From the NCBI RefSeq assembly GCF_900110205.1, contig NZ_FOCV01000022.1:56486-120485 (forward strand): 64,000 nt of DNA, in the 5' to 3' direction. The position numbers and the translations under genes are program-made. How positions within the stretch are numbered: position 1 is the first letter of the stretch; every line of letters begins with the position of its first letter. Positions 1 to 7,497 of the stretch are shown piece after piece. The stretch comes from Rhizobium tibeticum. GTDB lineage: Bacteria > Pseudomonadota > Alphaproteobacteria > Rhizobiales > Rhizobiaceae. The notes under the pieces were generated by a model that was not told the origin of the DNA, made no database searches, and saw only the letters and a list, made by a program, of their open reading frames with translations.

Positions 1-569
1 CCCAGACCCTTGGACCCAAGGCGCAGTGCTTGGTCGACCTCGGCCATCATGCGCCCAATACCAATATCGAGATGATCGTCGCCCGTCTCATTCAGTTCGG
101 AAAGCTCGGCGGCTTCCATTTCAACGATTCCAAATATGGTGACGACGATCTCGACGCTGGTGCGATCGAACCCTACCGCCTGTTCCTCGTCTTCAACGAA
201 CTTGTCGATGCAGAGCAGCGCGGCGTCAACGATTTTAATCCGGCGCACATGATCGACCAGTCGCACAACGTCACCGACCCGATCGAAAGCCTGATCAACA
301 GCGCCAATGAGATCCGCCGTGCCTATGCACAGGCTCTCCTCGTCGACCGCAAGGCGCTTGCCGGCTACCAGGACGAAAATGACGCGCTGATGGCGACAGA
401 GACGCTGAAGCGCGCCTACCGCGCCGACGTTGAGCCAATCCTTGCCGAAGCCCGCCGCCGCGCCGGTGGCGCAATCGATCCCGTCGCGACCTATCGTGTC
501 AGCGGCTACCGCAGGAAGGTCGCCGCCGAACGCCCGGTATCGGCCGCCGGCGGCGGTGGCATTATCTGA
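1..569 (+). CDS. rhaI: L-rhamnose isomerase, C-terminal part (gene runs off the left edge)
   Basis: The reading frame is open from the first complete codon at base 3 and ends at TGA 567-569, so only about 188 residues of an enzyme usually near 430 aa are present. The visible sequence has the LVDLGHHAPNTNIE and GGFHFNDSKYGDDDLD stretches that are typical of the TIM-barrel L-rhamnose isomerase found in rhizobia and Pseudomonas stutzeri; the His and Asp residues there are metal/substrate ligands in that family. It converts L-rhamnose to L-rhamnulose in the cytoplasm. The tail is Ala/Gly-rich. The family assignment is recognition from sequence; the symbol follows rhizobial usage. The rest of a rhamnose operon would lie to the left. 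Confidence 0.85.
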   Translation, partial: QTLGPKAQCLVDLGHHAPNTNIEMIVARLIQFGKLGGFHFNDSKYGDDDLDAGAIEPYRLFLVFNELVDAEQRGVNDFNPAHMIDQSHNVTDPIESLINSANEIRRAYAQALLVDRKALAGYQDENDALMATETLKRAYRADVEPILAEARRRAGGAIDPVATYRVSGYRRKVAAERPVSAAGGGGII

Positions 570-596
570 TCCCTTAGCCTCCCAAGGCTGCTTTGT

Positions 597-625
597 CGGG
601 CCGCTGTCCTAGGGATAGCGGCCCG
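597..625. terminator. Hairpin between convergent genes
   Basis: A perfect 9-bp stem (CGGGCCGCT / AGCGGCCCG, loop 606-616) lies in the 64-bp gap between the rhamnose isomerase stop and the stop of the minus-strand AhpD-like gene. It has no U-tract on either strand, so it may be a weak or bidirectional terminator. Confidence 0.5.
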
Positions 626-633
626 ATCGTGCC

Positions 634-1095
634 TTACGGCTTCCATTCGCCGGCGATCTGGCGGGTGGCGACGTTCAGCCTGTTCCAGACGTTGATATTG
701 GCGATCGCGATGACGAGGGCTGCCATGCTCTTGCCGTCGAAATGCCGCGTGGCCTCGTCCCAGATGTCGTCCGGCACGGGGTCGGTACGATCGCTGACAC
801 GGGTGACCGCCTCGGTCAGCGCAAGGGCTGCCCGCTCGGCAGGCGTGAAATACGGTGTGTCGCGCCAGGCGCTGACGGCAAACAGGCGCTCGTCGGTCTC
901 GCCTGCTTTCTTGGCGATGCGTGGATGCCCGTCGATGCAGACACTGCAGCCGTTGATCTGGCTGGCGCGCAGATTGACGAGTTCCAAAAGGATTGGCGAC
1001 AGACCTGATTTGGCCGGCAATGTGCCGAGGGCGTGCAGCGCCTGCATCGCTTCGGGAATGACGACGGCTGGGTTTCCCATTCTCGCTTGCATCAT
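634..1095 (-). CDS. Carboxymuconolactone decarboxylase / AhpD-like protein
   Basis: This 153-aa protein has the AhpD-core signature: Cys50-x-x-Cys53 followed by His57 (NGCSVCIDGH), the redox site of alkylhydroperoxidase-like CMD proteins. The ATG at 1095 is chosen because AAGGAG lies 4 bases upstream of it; a much longer open frame extending to 1629 is only the antisense of the sigma gene. It diverges from the sigma factor at 1203. CMD proteins are standard partners of ECF41 sigma factors, and the gap between the two genes contains an ECF41-type promoter pointing at this gene. Expected role: peroxide or other redox detoxification; the true substrate is unknown. Confidence 0.88.
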   Translation of the reverse strand: MMQARMGNPAVVIPEAMQALHALGTLPAKSGLSPILLELVNLRASQINGCSVCIDGHPRIAKKAGETDERLFAVSAWRDTPYFTPAERAALALTEAVTRVSDRTDPVPDDIWDEATRHFDGKSMAALVIAIANINVWNRLNVATRQIAGEWKP

Positions 1096-1140
1096 ATGTC
1101 TCCTTGATATGTTGTCGAAATGACGCCGCCGGCGGTGTCG

Positions 1141-1167
1141 TGTCACACCGGCCAGGTTTCGTTCGTC
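1141..1167 (+). promoter_or_regulatory. ECF41-type promoter facing the sigma gene
   Basis: TGTCACA at 1141-1147, a 16-bp spacer and CGTC at 1164-1167 match the known ECF41 target consensus TGTCACA-N16-CGTC exactly. It would start transcription near 1174, about 30 bases before the sigma ATG, suggesting autoregulation. Confidence 0.8.
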
Positions 1168-1175
1168 ATGGCTTT

Positions 1176-1202
1176 GACGGAACAGACTGGAGGAATGTGA
1201 CA
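1176..1202 (-). promoter_or_regulatory. ECF41-type promoter facing the AhpD-like gene
   Basis: Read on the minus strand, TGTCACA (1202-1196), a 16-bp spacer and CGTC (1179-1176) repeat the same motif in mirror image. Its -35 element touches the sigma start codon. The predicted transcript starts near 1170 and gives a leader of about 75 bases to the AhpD-like gene. Confidence 0.8.
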
Positions 1203-2081
1203 ATGGGTGAGAAAAATTGGCTGGCCGGAGAATTCGAAGCGAACAGGGCGCATCTCGCCACGGTCGCTTATCGCATGCTTGGCTCCCGCACGGAGGCAGA
1301 CGATGCCGTTCAGGAGGCCTGGCTGCGGCTCGGCCGCTGCGACGCGGACTCAATCGACAATATGGGTGGTTGGCTGACGACCGTCGTGGCGCGGATCTGC
1401 CTGGACATGCTGCGCTCGAGAAAGACGAGGCGGGAAGAACCGTTTGACCTTCCGGTGCATGAACGGCTTGCAGACACGTCAAAGACAGTTGATCCGGAGC
1501 GGGAGGTGGCCTTTGCCGACTCCGTCGGCGTGGCGCTGCTAATTGTCCTCGAGACATTGGCGCCGGCTGAGCGCGTCGCCTTCGTGCTGCACGATATGTT
1601 CGATCTACCCTTCGACGATATCGCACCAATCATCAATCGCTCATCGGCCGCAACACGCCAGCTTGCAAGCCGCGCTCGCCGTCGCGTGCAGGGAGCGACC
1701 GATGTGCCGGAAGCGGATGCCGCACACAAAAGGACGATCGTCAACGCCTTCCTCGCGGCTTCGCGGCTCGGCGATCTCAACGCGCTGCTTGCGGTTCTCG
1801 ATCCGCAGGTGGTCTTCACCCCCGACGCTGCGGCAATGCGGTATAATCCTTCCGTTCGCGAGCTTCACGGCGCATCAGCCGTCGCAGAGACCTTCAAGGG
1901 GCGCGCCCAAGCTGCCCAGCCTGCGCTCATTGATGGGGAGTTCGGGCTCGTGGTGTCCGTCGCAGGAGATTTGCGTGTTGTCCTGCTTCTAACCTTCGAC
2001 GGAGACAGAATCGCAGCGATCGATGCCGTTGCCGATCGCGATTATCTTGACCACCTGCAATACGAACTGTTGGAACCATAG
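1203..2081 (+). CDS. ECF41-type RNA polymerase sigma factor with fused SnoaL-like domain
   Basis: 292 aa. Residues about 8-75 are sigma region 2 (AYRMLGSRTEADDAVQEAWL), about 105-165 region 4 (LAPAERVAFVLHDMFDLPFDD), followed by a C-terminal NTF2/SnoaL-like domain (about 180-285) that in ECF41 proteins replaces a separate anti-sigma factor. The ATG at 1203 is preceded by TGGAGGA; the open frame continues upstream to 1104 but lacks a ribosome site there. Compared with typical ECF41 members, the DGGGR and NPDKV motifs of the C-terminal domain are altered here (TPDAAAMRY and VADRDYLDHL), so signal sensing may differ. ECF56-type is the main alternative grouping. Confidence 0.88.
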   Translation: MGEKNWLAGEFEANRAHLATVAYRMLGSRTEADDAVQEAWLRLGRCDADSIDNMGGWLTTVVARICLDMLRSRKTRREEPFDLPVHERLADTSKTVDPEREVAFADSVGVALLIVLETLAPAERVAFVLHDMFDLPFDDIAPIINRSSAATRQLASRARRRVQGATDVPEADAAHKRTIVNAFLAASRLGDLNALLAVLDPQVVFTPDAAAMRYNPSVRELHGASAVAETFKGRAQAAQPALIDGEFGLVVSVAGDLRVVLLLTFDGDRIAAIDAVADRDYLDHLQYELLEP

Positions 2082-2099
2082 AAGCCCGGCCCCTGAAAT

Positions 2100-2131
2100 G
2101 AAAAAAGCCGTCGCTTGGATCAGCGACGGCT
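2100..2131 (-). terminator. Rho-independent terminator
   Basis: A perfect 10-bp stem (2106-2115 with 2122-2131, 6-base loop) is followed on the minus strand by a run of six T (A-run at 2101-2106). It ends the minus-strand small gene at 2160-2369 and may also stop sigma-gene transcription from the other side. Confidence 0.85.
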
Positions 2132-2159
2132 CTTAAGGGGCAGGGAATAGCCCGAAGTT

Positions 2160-2369
2160 TCAGCAAAAGCTGCACATGGCAGCGGGGTTGTTGGAAATCA
2201 CGTTCATAAACTTGCTCACCGGAGAGGGGCGCTGCTCACGCTTCTTGGCGGCCGTCTCAAGGAGACGCTTAAAATCGTCAATTTTCACGCCGTCAGCGCG
2301 GAGCACCATGGCGATCAGGGGGTCGCGAAGGGCTTCGGTAATGGTCAGGTCTTCTCTGGTCTTGCTCAT
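2160..2369 (-). CDS. Small conserved-looking protein of unknown function
   Basis: 69 aa, with no membrane segment or signal peptide. The start at 2369 is supported by AAAGGAGG 5 bases upstream; the frame extends further to 2474 without a better site. The N-terminal half (ITEALRDPLIAMVLRADGV) looks like a helical pair and the C-terminus ends in CSFC. It is followed by a strong terminator and lies divergent from a TetR regulator, across a 127-bp region with two palindromes, so the regulator may control it. Family not recognised. Confidence 0.7.
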   Translation of the reverse strand: MSKTREDLTITEALRDPLIAMVLRADGVKIDDFKRLLETAAKKREQRPSPVSKFMNVISNNPAAMCSFC

Positions 2370-2450
2370 GGTTTGCCTCCTTTCGTGGGCGGTAGCCCGT
2401 GTTCCACTCCGGCCGCGTCGCCGATCGACATTGACTTCCGCGAGGAGTGG

Positions 2451-2493
2451 TGTTACCGGTAAGTAACAATGCATTTGTTACCGATCGGTCACA
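2451..2493. promoter_or_regulatory. Two palindromic operator candidates between the small gene and tetR
   Basis: TGTTACCGATCGGTCACA (2476-2493) is an 18-bp palindrome with one mismatched pair. TTACCGGTAA (2453-2462) is a perfect 10-bp palindrome inside TGTTAC-N6-GTAACA (2451-2468). Both share a TGTTACCG half. Their place immediately before the TetR start suggests autoregulation and control of the divergent gene. Confidence 0.6.
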
Positions 2494-2496
2494 TGG

Positions 2497-3120
2497 ATGT
2501 CAAGGACGTTGTCCGCAAAAAGATCAGAATCATTGAACGTGCTATCTCCCGCAAACACTGACGAGAAAATCCCGCCCCGGGAGCGTATCGTCTCGACCGC
2601 CGCCGAGCTCTTTCGCGAGCACGGCATTCGCGGCATCGGCGTGGATGCGATCGCAGATGCGGCGCTGACCAACAAGATGACTCTCTATCGCCACTTCGGC
2701 TCCAAGGACGAGCTGGTCTGCGAGACGTTGCGCCGCGCTTCAGAAAAGGCCGAGGCGATCTGGTGCGATCTCGAGAGTGCCCATCCTGGCGATCCGAAGG
2801 CACAGCTGCGAGCATGGGTCGAAGCGCGAACGCAGAGCCTTTGCGGCGAGCATGTCGGCTGCGATCTCGCCAATGCCGCCATCGAGCTCAAAGGCGACGG
2901 GCATCCGGCCTACGACGTGATCGAACGTCACAAAGCCGAGCAACGCGACAGGCTGGAAGCGCTCTGTCTTGCAGCCGGTGCGCGCGAACCGAACCTGCTG
3001 GCCGACACGCTGACGCTGCTTCTCGAGGGCGCTCGTGTCACGCGGCAAGCCATGGGCAACGATACATGTTGCAATCACTTCTCCAAGGCCTGCAACGCTG
3101 CCATGACCGCTTTTGCGTAG
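2497..3120 (+). CDS. TetR/AcrR family transcriptional regulator
   Basis: 207 aa. The N-terminal helix-turn-helix is clear (IVSTAAELFREHGIRGIGVD then ADAALTNKMTLYRHFGSKDEL, about residues 30-78), followed by an all-helical ligand domain. The ATG at 2497 starts 3 bases after the palindrome 2476-2493 and has no ribosome site; a GTG at 2539 would also leave the whole HTH intact and is a plausible true start. The ligand is unknown. The divergent 69-aa gene and the palindromes between them make autoregulation and control of that neighbour the simplest model. Confidence 0.85.
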   Translation: MSRTLSAKRSESLNVLSPANTDEKIPPRERIVSTAAELFREHGIRGIGVDAIADAALTNKMTLYRHFGSKDELVCETLRRASEKAEAIWCDLESAHPGDPKAQLRAWVEARTQSLCGEHVGCDLANAAIELKGDGHPAYDVIERHKAEQRDRLEALCLAAGAREPNLLADTLTLLLEGARVTRQAMGNDTCCNHFSKACNAAMTAFA

Positions 3121-3188
3121 CGGCATCGCTCGATCGGCGGGAACCATATGCCTTTACACTCGTTTCGGACGATGTGGGAAGCAAAGGC

Positions 3189-3377
3189 ATGAACTACAGT
3201 TACCTTCATCGTCTCTATACAAGGCGCGCCGAACTCGAGGCGAAGCTTGAGCTCTATGAGGCGCGCAGTTGCTTCGGCGATGAAGAGATCGATGACGGCA
3301 CCGATCAAGAGTTGCGAGAGCGGATTAGCGAAGTATCAGCTGAGATCGAGTCGCTCGAACATTCGGGTGCAAGCTAG
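3189..3377 (+). CDS. Small coiled-coil protein, function unknown
   Basis: 62 aa, strongly helical and charged, with heptad-like Leu/Ile spacing (RRAELEAKLELYEAR and ELRERISEVSAEIESLE), probably a two-helix coiled coil. The ATG at 3189 has a weak GGAAG upstream. It follows the TetR gene by 68 bases in the same direction and overlaps the convergent DUF1810 gene by 4 bases. No family recognised; coding status rests on composition and position. Confidence 0.5.
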   Translation: MNYSYLHRLYTRRAELEAKLELYEARSCFGDEEIDDGTDQELRERISEVSAEIESLEHSGAS

Positions 3378-3811
3378 TTACTCGCATCCAAGAGTTGGAT
3401 GGTGCGTTCATCAAACTCCCCCCGATAGAACAGATTGATTACGTTGTGAAAAGGCGATCCATGCTCGCTGACCGCGGCAAAGAGCGTCATCGACGACCGT
3501 AGCTTTAAATCATCGGGAGAGCCGAAGATCTCGTGCACGGTCCTGCCTTCGATGGCAAGCACGGCATCGACACAGCGAAGCAGCCGGCTCCCGAGAACAG
3601 GGTCGGCAAGATAGGCGGAGGCTTCCTCGGCCGATCGGATGGCGTATTTCTCTGCCATGAATGATGAGCCGAGGCCCGCGATCTGAGGGAAGATGAACCA
3701 CATCCAATGAGACCGTTTGCGGCCAGCCTTCAACTCCGAAAGCGCCCGCTCATAGACGCCATTTTGTGCGTCCATGAAGCGGTTCAGATTGTAGTCGATC
3801 TCACCGGGCAT
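3374..3811 (-). CDS. DUF1810 family protein
   Basis: 145 aa, the usual full length for DUF1810 (COG5579, sometimes labelled calpastatin without biochemical support). Recognisable stretches are NLNRFMDAQNGVYERALSEL, the W-rich HWMWFIFPQIAGLG and the C-terminal DDLKLRSSMTLF. The start at 3811 has GGGGAGGA upstream. It is cytoplasmic with no membrane segment, and the molecular function is not established for the family. It is transcribed alone, convergent with the coiled-coil gene. Confidence 0.85.
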   Translation of the reverse strand: MPGEIDYNLNRFMDAQNGVYERALSELKAGRKRSHWMWFIFPQIAGLGSSFMAEKYAIRSAEEASAYLADPVLGSRLLRCVDAVLAIEGRTVHEIFGSPDDLKLRSSMTLFAAVSEHGSPFHNVINLFYRGEFDERTIQLLDASN

Positions 3812-3881
3812 CGCCGATCCTCCCCGTGCGCTTAACTATATCGCCGGGGAAGGTTGTCCATGCCCGGAGCGGGAGAGATCC

Positions 3882-4190
3882 TCAGCAGGATCTGTTCGGG
3901 TAAGGGCTATGCTCGCGGCAATAATCGACCGATGGCAACGATTCGGAGATTGATCCGACTGTTGCCGCGTCAAGGCCCGAGGCCATAGGGACACCAAAGT
4001 GGACCGTCAGCCCGGCAATGCCCAGAAGCACTAACGCTGCAAGAACAATGACCCGTTCTGATATTGAAGCTCCGTGTGCATTTACATGTTCGGCGTATTC
4101 GCGTTCACCCATGCCGTTCAACTCGTCATCTGTTGCGTGGTGGTGCACCACGTCGCCGCGCGCCGTGTTCCAACTCTCGTCGTTTGTCAT
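3882..4190 (-). CDS. Small single-pass membrane protein, unknown function
   Basis: 102 aa. A soluble, His/Asp-rich N-terminus (DVVHHHATDDELNGMGEREY) is followed by one hydrophobic segment (VIVLAALVLLGIAGLTVHFG, about residues 47-66) and a short tail ending in NRSC. The start at 4190 is set by TAGGAG 8 bases upstream; the longer frame to 4334 has no site. Orientation and role are not deducible. Confidence 0.65.
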   Translation of the reverse strand: MTNDESWNTARGDVVHHHATDDELNGMGEREYAEHVNAHGASISERVIVLAALVLLGIAGLTVHFGVPMASGLDAATVGSISESLPSVDYCREHSPYPNRSC

Positions 4191-4323
4191 TTTGTTAACT
4201 CCTACACTGATGCGTGCACCGGCATACGCTCGTCCTCGCGCCGGCAAAAAATGGCACGCAACGGGCATGTGTGTTTTCGAGGGCGCCGGTAGAAGAGCGG
4301 ATCCACAAACGCAGTGTTCATAA

Positions 4324-4345
4324 AATCGAACCAATCGGTTTGATT
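4324..4345. promoter_or_regulatory. Inverted repeat upstream of the amidase operon
   Basis: AATCGAACC and GGTTTGATT form 9-base arms around a 4-base centre, with one mismatched pair. A TTGACT hexamer overlaps the right arm. It lies 72 bases upstream of the amidase start, so it is a candidate operator for the three-gene operon; the regulator is unknown. Confidence 0.4.
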
Positions 4346-4417
4346 TGACTTTAAGGACTTGGCTCGTCGACGAAATTCGGCTTAGTTCGGTCAGTCAGTC
4401 AGATTGCGGATACCCCC

Positions 4418-5788
4418 ATGACGAAATCATTTGGCGCGATGTCCGTCGCGCAGCTTTCCGGGCTCATTCAAACGGCAGCTGTTGATCCGATCGAAGTGAC
4501 GGAAGCCGTGATCGATGGCATCGACGCATATCCGGATCGCGCGGTTTTCACGGTAATCCTCCGGGATCGGGCACTCGAAGAGGCAAGGGCCTCATCGAAG
4601 CGACTGAAGGATGGCCGCTCACGTGGAATGCTGGAAGGCATACCGATGGCCTGGAAGGACCTCTTCGACCTCAAGGGGCGGACAACGACGGCCGGATCGA
4701 CCGTTCTCGCAACCGGTCCAGCGGCGCAGGCAGACGCCCCGATCGTGGCATCGCTGCAGCAGATCGGCATGGTCTCGATCGGCTGCACCAACATGAGCGA
4801 GTTCGCCTTCTCCGGGCTTGGCATCAACCCGCATTACGGCACGCCGCAAAATCCCCGCAGTGGCGATCTTGCGCGTGTCCCGGGCGGTTCGTCATCTGGC
4901 GCCGGCGTCGCAGTGGCAGCCGGCCTCGTGCCGGTGGCGATGGGAACAGACACGGGCGGCTCGGTGCGCATCCCCGCTGCCTTCAACGGCATCGTTGGAT
5001 ACAAGGCAACACGCGGCCGCTACCCGATGGCGGGCGTTTTCCCACTGGCAAAAAGTCTGGATTCGCTCGGACCGCTATGCAGGACCGTCCAAGATGCCGT
5101 ATGGATTGACGCGGGAATGCGCGGCGCGGCGTCTCCATCAATTGTGAGCCGCCCTGTCAAAGGGCTGGATATCGTGATCCCCGACAACGTGGTGTTCGAT
5201 GGCGCGCAAGCCGGTGTTGTTACAGCCTTCGAGACGGCCATCGATTGGCTTGCGGCAGAGGGTGCATCGATCAGCCGGATCGCGATTCCTGCGTTCGATG
5301 AAATCCTGGGGCTGATGGCAAAATATGGTGCCCTGGTGACCGCAGAGGCTTTCGCGCTTCACCGCGAACGGCTGGCTGGGCCGCAAGCCGCTGAAATGGA
5401 TCATCGCGTCGCCATGCGCATAAGGCTTGGTGAGAAGACGACGCTGGCGAACTATCTTGCGCTCCTCGACGCGCGAGAAAGGTTGATGGCAGATGTCGAG
5501 CAGCTCGTGGGCGAGAGCTTCGTTGCCTTTCCGACCGTTGCTCACGTGGCGCCGGCCATCGCGCCGCTGGAAGCTGACGACGATTTGTTTTTTTCAACCA
5601 ACGGCATGACGCTGCGCAATACGATGCTCGGCAATTTCCTCGATTGGTGCGGCGTATCGATCCCCTGTGGGACGGGAGATGCCGATATGCCGGTCGGCTT
5701 CCTGCTCTCTGCGGTGGGCAAACGTGATGAAGCGCTCCTCAGCACGGCGCTGTCGGCAGAGGAGATTATCCGCGGCGAATTCATTTGA
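4418..5788 (+). CDS. Amidase signature family hydrolase
   Basis: 456 aa. It has the Ser-cisSer-Lys machinery of amidase-signature enzymes: Lys in IPMAWKDLFD, the Gly/Ser-rich VPGGSSSGAGVAVAAG, and the nucleophile region MGTDTGGSVRIPAAF. It is close to AtzF/GatA-like amidases without the extra C-terminal domain of AtzF. It has no signal peptide, so it is probably cytoplasmic hydrolysis of a small amide. It starts an operon with a TIM-barrel isomerase 30 bases downstream and an HpcH/HpaI aldolase after that, which suggests degradation of an amide-linked or sugar-derived compound. The exact substrate is not deducible. Confidence 0.88.
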   Translation: MTKSFGAMSVAQLSGLIQTAAVDPIEVTEAVIDGIDAYPDRAVFTVILRDRALEEARASSKRLKDGRSRGMLEGIPMAWKDLFDLKGRTTTAGSTVLATGPAAQADAPIVASLQQIGMVSIGCTNMSEFAFSGLGINPHYGTPQNPRSGDLARVPGGSSSGAGVAVAAGLVPVAMGTDTGGSVRIPAAFNGIVGYKATRGRYPMAGVFPLAKSLDSLGPLCRTVQDAVWIDAGMRGAASPSIVSRPVKGLDIVIPDNVVFDGAQAGVVTAFETAIDWLAAEGASISRIAIPAFDEILGLMAKYGALVTAEAFALHRERLAGPQAAEMDHRVAMRIRLGEKTTLANYLALLDARERLMADVEQLVGESFVAFPTVAHVAPAIAPLEADDDLFFSTNGMTLRNTMLGNFLDWCGVSIPCGTGDADMPVGFLLSAVGKRDEALLSTALSAEEIIRGEFI

Positions 5789-5818
5789 GCCAATGGCATT
5801 GCTCCCGGGGAGGAAAAC

Positions 5819-6682
5819 ATGAGTGAAGGCAATTTGGAGAACGGACGATTTGCAGTTTCGACATGGTCGCTGCACCGGCTGCTTGGGGCCGTTTACCCCT
5901 ATAGCCCCGATCCGGAGAAAAGTGCCGCGCCTAAAGAACCTTATGGGTCGGGGCGCTGCTCGCTCCTCGACATCCCGGGGCAGCTCGCCGAGCGCGGCAT
6001 TGGGCGGCTCGAACTATGCTCGTTCCACCTCTCGAGCCTGGAGCGCACTCATCTGGCAGAAATGCGCGCCGCGCTTCAGGACGCCGGTATCCTGCTGCAG
6101 ACGCTGCTCGTCGAAGATGGTGATCCAAGCCATCCAGAAACGGCTGCGCGCGATATTCAATGGATCGCCGGCTGGATCGAGATCGCGGCGGCGCTTGGCG
6201 CCAAGCACATGCGGGTGATCGCAGGCAAGCAGGCGCCGACGGCAGAAAACCTCGAACGTGCGGCACAGCATCTGGGCTGGCTTGCAAAGCAGGTTGAAGA
6301 CAGCGGCGTTCGCATCGTCACCGAAAACTGGTTTGCTCTTCTGCCTTCTCCAAAGGAGACGAACTGGCTTCTCGATACGTTGCAGGGAAGCGTCGGTCTG
6401 AACGGCGATCTTGGCAACTGGGCTGCGCCGGAAAAATATGCCGGGCTTTGCGACATCATGCGACGCGCGGAACTTTGCCACGCCAAGGCTGACTTCAATG
6501 GATCAGGGCTCGACAGGGCTGATTATGGCAAATCTCTGGAAGCGTGTCGGGCGGCAGGTTACAGCGGACCCTATACGCTGATTTACGATTCACCATTTTT
6601 TACCGATGAGTGGGATGGCATCCTGCTTCAAAAGGCTTTCATCGAGGAATTTCATCAGCAAAAGCAGCGCGCGGTTGGCTGA
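5819..6682 (+). CDS. Sugar phosphate isomerase/epimerase-like TIM-barrel protein
   Basis: 287 aa with an AP-endonuclease-2/xylose-isomerase-like barrel: FAVSTWSLHRLLG at the first strand, LELCSFH, LGAKHMRVIAGK, VTENWF (the usual metal-binding Glu strand), GLNGDLGNW and AELCHAKADF (His/Lys strand). GAGGAAAAC precedes the ATG at 5819. It is the middle gene of the amidase-aldolase operon (30-base gap before, 19-base gap after). The family interconverts sugars or keto-acids in the cytoplasm; the specific reaction is unknown. Confidence 0.85.
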   Translation: MSEGNLENGRFAVSTWSLHRLLGAVYPYSPDPEKSAAPKEPYGSGRCSLLDIPGQLAERGIGRLELCSFHLSSLERTHLAEMRAALQDAGILLQTLLVEDGDPSHPETAARDIQWIAGWIEIAAALGAKHMRVIAGKQAPTAENLERAAQHLGWLAKQVEDSGVRIVTENWFALLPSPKETNWLLDTLQGSVGLNGDLGNWAAPEKYAGLCDIMRRAELCHAKADFNGSGLDRADYGKSLEACRAAGYSGPYTLIYDSPFFTDEWDGILLQKAFIEEFHQQKQRAVG

Positions 6683-6701
6683 ACCGCGAAAGGAGCATGG
6701 A

Positions 6702-7496
6702 ATGACTGGCGCAACGACGATCGACGGCTTCGCAAAGCGGATCAGAAGCGGTGAAGGCGGATTAATATCCGCCTGGATCGGCATTCCCGATCCGCTCTTC
6801 GTCAATCATCTGGCGCAGGAGGCATTTGATGCCGTTGTGTTGGATATGCAGCATGGCGTTTGGGATATCGGATCGGCTGCCGTTGGCATTGGCCAGGGCA
6901 GGCTTGCCGGAAAACCTGTGCTTGCCCGCATTCCGCTCGGGGATTTCGCATCCGCCTCGCGCCTTCTCGATATGGGCGCCTCAGGCATTATTGCGCCGAT
7001 GATCAACTCGGTGTCGGATGCCGAGGCCTTCGCGAAGGCCACCAAGTATCTGCCGCTCGGCGAGCGTAGCTGGGGGCCGACCCTGGCAATGAACCACACG
7101 GGGCTTTCGGCAACGGAATATCTCGCGACCGCGAACCTGCAGACCGTGGCGATTGCCATGATCGAGACGCGCGCGGCCCTTGATGCCGCAGATGAAATCA
7201 TGCGTGTAGACGGTATCGACGGTATTTTCGTCGGCCCGTCCGACTTGTCGATAGCACTGTCAGATGGAGCGAAGGTGGCACCCGATACGGCGCAGGTCGA
7301 CGGCGTTCTCAAGCATCTGATCGCCCGTTGCCGGGCTCACGGCAAATTCGCCTGCGTCTTCGGCAGCAACGGCGAGCGGGCCGGCGAACTATTGAAAATG
7401 GGTTTCGATTTCGTCATCGCCGGAGCCGACACGCAGCAACTCCGTTCTGGAGCCGCAAGCGCGATTGCAGCCGCGCGTCGAGTTCAGGCAAGCTGA
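6702..7496 (+). CDS. HpcH/HpaI family aldolase
   Basis: 264 aa, the usual length for class II 2-keto-3-deoxy acid aldolases of the HpcH/HpaI (GarL/RhmA) family. Characteristic segments are AVVLDMQHGVWD, a metal-ligand region MIETRAALDAADEI and DGIFVGPSDLSIALSDG. The start at 6702 is chosen for AAAGGAG 7 bases upstream. It cleaves a 2-keto acid into pyruvate and an aldehyde in the family. As the last gene of the amidase-isomerase operon it would supply the final carbon-carbon cleavage of a catabolic route. Confidence 0.9.
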   Translation: MTGATTIDGFAKRIRSGEGGLISAWIGIPDPLFVNHLAQEAFDAVVLDMQHGVWDIGSAAVGIGQGRLAGKPVLARIPLGDFASASRLLDMGASGIIAPMINSVSDAEAFAKATKYLPLGERSWGPTLAMNHTGLSATEYLATANLQTVAIAMIETRAALDAADEIMRVDGIDGIFVGPSDLSIALSDGAKVAPDTAQVDGVLKHLIARCRAHGKFACVFGSNGERAGELLKMGFDFVIAGADTQQLRSGAASAIAAARRVQAS

Positions 7497-7497
7497 T

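Noticed and set aside
1096..1629. N-terminal extension of the AhpD-like frame to 1629
   Set aside because: It is antisense to the sigma factor, Arg/Pro-rich and without a ribosome site; AAGGAG before 1095 decides the start.
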